From assembly GCA_003555285.1 (NCBI GenBank), contig PWGH01000222.1:1-6615 (forward strand): a stretch of DNA of 6,615 nucleotides, read 5' to 3'. This stretch comes from Thioalkalivibrio sp. Its GTDB lineage: Bacteria > Pseudomonadota > Gammaproteobacteria > Ectothiorhodospirales > Ectothiorhodospiraceae. Every line of letters begins with the position of its first letter. The stretch's first letter is position 1. Positions 5,840-6,615 of this stretch are shown piece by piece. The translations under genes and the position numbers were made by a program. Under the pieces are notes generated by a model. It worked only from the letters and a program-made list of their open reading frames with translations, ran no database searches and was not told where the DNA came from.

Positions 5840-6091
5840 ATGAAACGACAACCCCTGCTGCGCGATCGCGGTGGTTTCTGGCCCCTGCTCGCGGTCACCA
5901 CCTATGTGTTCGGTGGCTATGTCGGGGGCCTCAGCCTGCTGCTGCCGGCCACCCAGCCCTGGGGCTGGGTGGCCGGCACCCTGCTCACGCCAGGGTCCGC
6001 AGAAAGAGGGTGGACATACCCGGCGGTGCGTCAGGGCCCGCTCGAACGGACGACTCAGGCGGTATCCCGGGGTCGTACAATGGCCCCTTGA
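5840..6091 (+). pseudogene. N-terminal fragment of an integral membrane protein, possibly a fatty-acid desaturase
   Basis: The first 50 residues look genuine: a short basic head (MKRQPLLRDRGGFW), a membrane segment PLLAVTTYVFGGYVGGLSLLL and the beginning of a second one after PWGWVAGTLLT. This order, with an RDRGG-like head and a WVAGTLLT segment, recalls the start of fatty-acid desaturases, in which the first histidine box (HECAHN type) would follow soon after. It does not follow. After about base 5989 the frame turns into PGSAERGWTYPAVRQ..., hydrophilic and unlike a membrane protein, and stops at 6089-6091 (83 codons in total). No histidine box is found downstream in any frame. The gene thus keeps its ribosome binding site and start but has lost roughly 80 percent or more of its length. 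The desaturase name is a recollection of family style, not proved; the truncation of a membrane protein is the firmer part. It follows the isomerase fragment by 23 bases, in operon style. Confidence 0.5.
5944..5977. repeat. Perfect 15-bp inverted repeat with 4-base loop
   Basis: GCCGGCCACCCAGCC (5944-5958) is followed by CTGG and then its exact reverse complement (5963-5977). The stem is very GC-rich and would form a strong hairpin in RNA or single-stranded DNA. It lies in the coding part of the membrane-protein fragment (ATQPWGWVAG), about 12 bases before the frame leaves recognisable sequence. No T tract follows, so it is not a standard terminator. Confidence 0.85.
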
Positions 6092-6366
6092 ACAACAGAG
6101 CCTGGAGCGTATGGTTTGAGATGCTGGTGTGGACTCGTCCACGCGCTGACACTCCAACAGCCAACGCCACGAAGCGCGCGGCTGGCCCGGAACAAACAGC
6201 GTCTTCTCAGGCAGCGGCTTCGATCGCACCCGGGAGTTCCGCCATCACGGCAAGATTTCAGGTGACGGACACGGGCGCACCCTGATCCACCGACCGCGAA
6301 CATCGCGCATCAACTGATCGAACATCGAGGAATCTGACACGTGTTCAGGTACAAAAGGAATGCGCC
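5991..6366. other. Region without a recognisable gene; possible small non-autonomous element
   Basis: Apart from the foreign tail of the preceding fragment I see no gene here. Open frames on both strands translate to Pro/Arg/Ala/Thr-rich sequence without motifs. A minus-strand frame (6170-5985) happens to end exactly where the membrane-protein fragment breaks. The first ten bases, CAGGGTCCGC (5991-6000), match the inverted 6275-6284 (CAGGGTGCGC on the minus strand) at nine positions, so 5991-6284 could be a roughly 294-base element with short inverted ends. No flanking target duplication is visible, and the match is short enough to arise by chance. The last 80 bases lead up to the next gene; no clear promoter was found. 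Confidence 0.35.
6355..6360 (+). promoter_or_regulatory. Ribosome binding site of the right-edge glycosyltransferase
   Basis: AAGGAA lies six bases before ATG 6367, good spacing that supports this start over the in-frame ATG at 6376. Confidence 0.6.
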
Positions 6367-6615
6367 ATGGTCGATATGAGGCCGATATCGCTGGTCATAC
6401 TTACCTTCAATCGGCCGCGATTGGTTCGAGATCAGCTGGAACGCTTGGCCAAGATCAAGCGCGAGGCCTTCGAGGTCATCATCGTCGATAACCATTCCGA
6501 ACAACCGTTGACCGAAATCGTCAGTGATTATCCCTTCGCGAAGCTGCTACGGATGGATGCCAACCTCGGTGCTTCCGGCCGAAATCGAGGTATCGAGGCA
6601 GCACGGGGTGACATC
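6367..6615 (+). CDS. Family 2 glycosyltransferase (N-terminal part, runs off right edge)
   Basis: Start of a GT-A fold sugar transferase, 83 codons to the edge without a stop. Visible family features: ISLVILTFNRPRLVRDQL (residues 7-24), the opening strand and helix that bind the nucleotide; VIIVDNHSEQPL (38-49), where the Asp contacts uracil or another base; and MDANLGASGRNRGIEAARGD (63-82), the NxGxxxxRNxGxxxAxGD segment that leads to the DXD metal site, which must lie just beyond the window. It probably adds a sugar to a cell-surface polysaccharide, in keeping with the glycosyltransferases at the other end of the window, but it points the opposite way and starts a separate transcription unit or follows one of unclear origin. 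The donor and acceptor cannot be told. Confidence 0.9.
   Translation, partial: MVDMRPISLVILTFNRPRLVRDQLERLAKIKREAFEVIIVDNHSEQPLTEIVSDYPFAKLLRMDANLGASGRNRGIEAARGDI

Noticed and set aside
6129..6142. Inverted repeat GTGGAC TC GTCCAC
   Set aside because: The six-base arms have only a two-base spacer and no neighbouring promoter or partner copy; expected by chance in GC-rich DNA.
6285..6366. Continuation of the membrane-protein (desaturase-like) gene after a possible inserted element
   Set aside because: None of the plus-strand frames here contains a histidine box or hydrophobic span, so the remainder of the gene is not present on the other side.

Overview
The window is GC-rich bacterial DNA, probably from a proteobacterium. 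Most genes look near two-thirds G+C (40 of 60 bases are G/C at 5221-5280), and clear Shine-Dalgarno sites precede several starts. A gammaproteobacterium such as a Chromatiales member is a guess from overall style; no marker gene is present to prove it. The setting is a surface-polysaccharide (capsule, O-antigen or similar) biosynthesis region into which, or next to which, a decaying metabolic/transport segment has come to lie.

Left part, minus strand (1-2538): two genes read leftward as an operon. A capsular-polysaccharide-type glycosyltransferase (2538-1432) comes first. After 36 bases it is followed by a large protein carrying two family-2 glycosyltransferase domains in tandem (1395 to beyond the left edge). 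The first gene is clearly AT-richer than everything around it. A 545-base non-coding stretch (2539-3083) with a 9-bp tandem repeat and a small palindrome separates this operon from rightward-reading genes.

Middle part, plus strand (3084-6091): an intact-looking 290-residue protein of unknown function is followed by four gene pieces in a row. These are the C-terminal third of an ABC importer permease with two in-frame stop codons, its ATPase (nearly whole, N-terminal strand clipped), a sugar phosphate isomerase/epimerase-type TIM-barrel protein lacking its N-terminal part, and the first ~50 residues of a membrane protein that resembles the start of a fatty-acid desaturase. The GTGA overlap between permease and ATPase and the short gaps afterwards fit a former operon. 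Its broken ends point to several deletions and possibly a small insertion at 5991-6284.

Right part (6367 to the right edge): the N-terminus of another family-2 glycosyltransferase on the plus strand, with its own good ribosome binding site, so sugar-transfer genes flank the decayed segment on both sides. No RNA gene, CRISPR array, complete insertion sequence or convincing terminator was seen. I found no coherent new multi-gene system. The most unusual items are the chain of truncated genes, the dual-domain glycosyltransferase, a perfect 15-bp inverted repeat just before the desaturase-like fragment breaks off, and the uncharacterised 290-residue protein.
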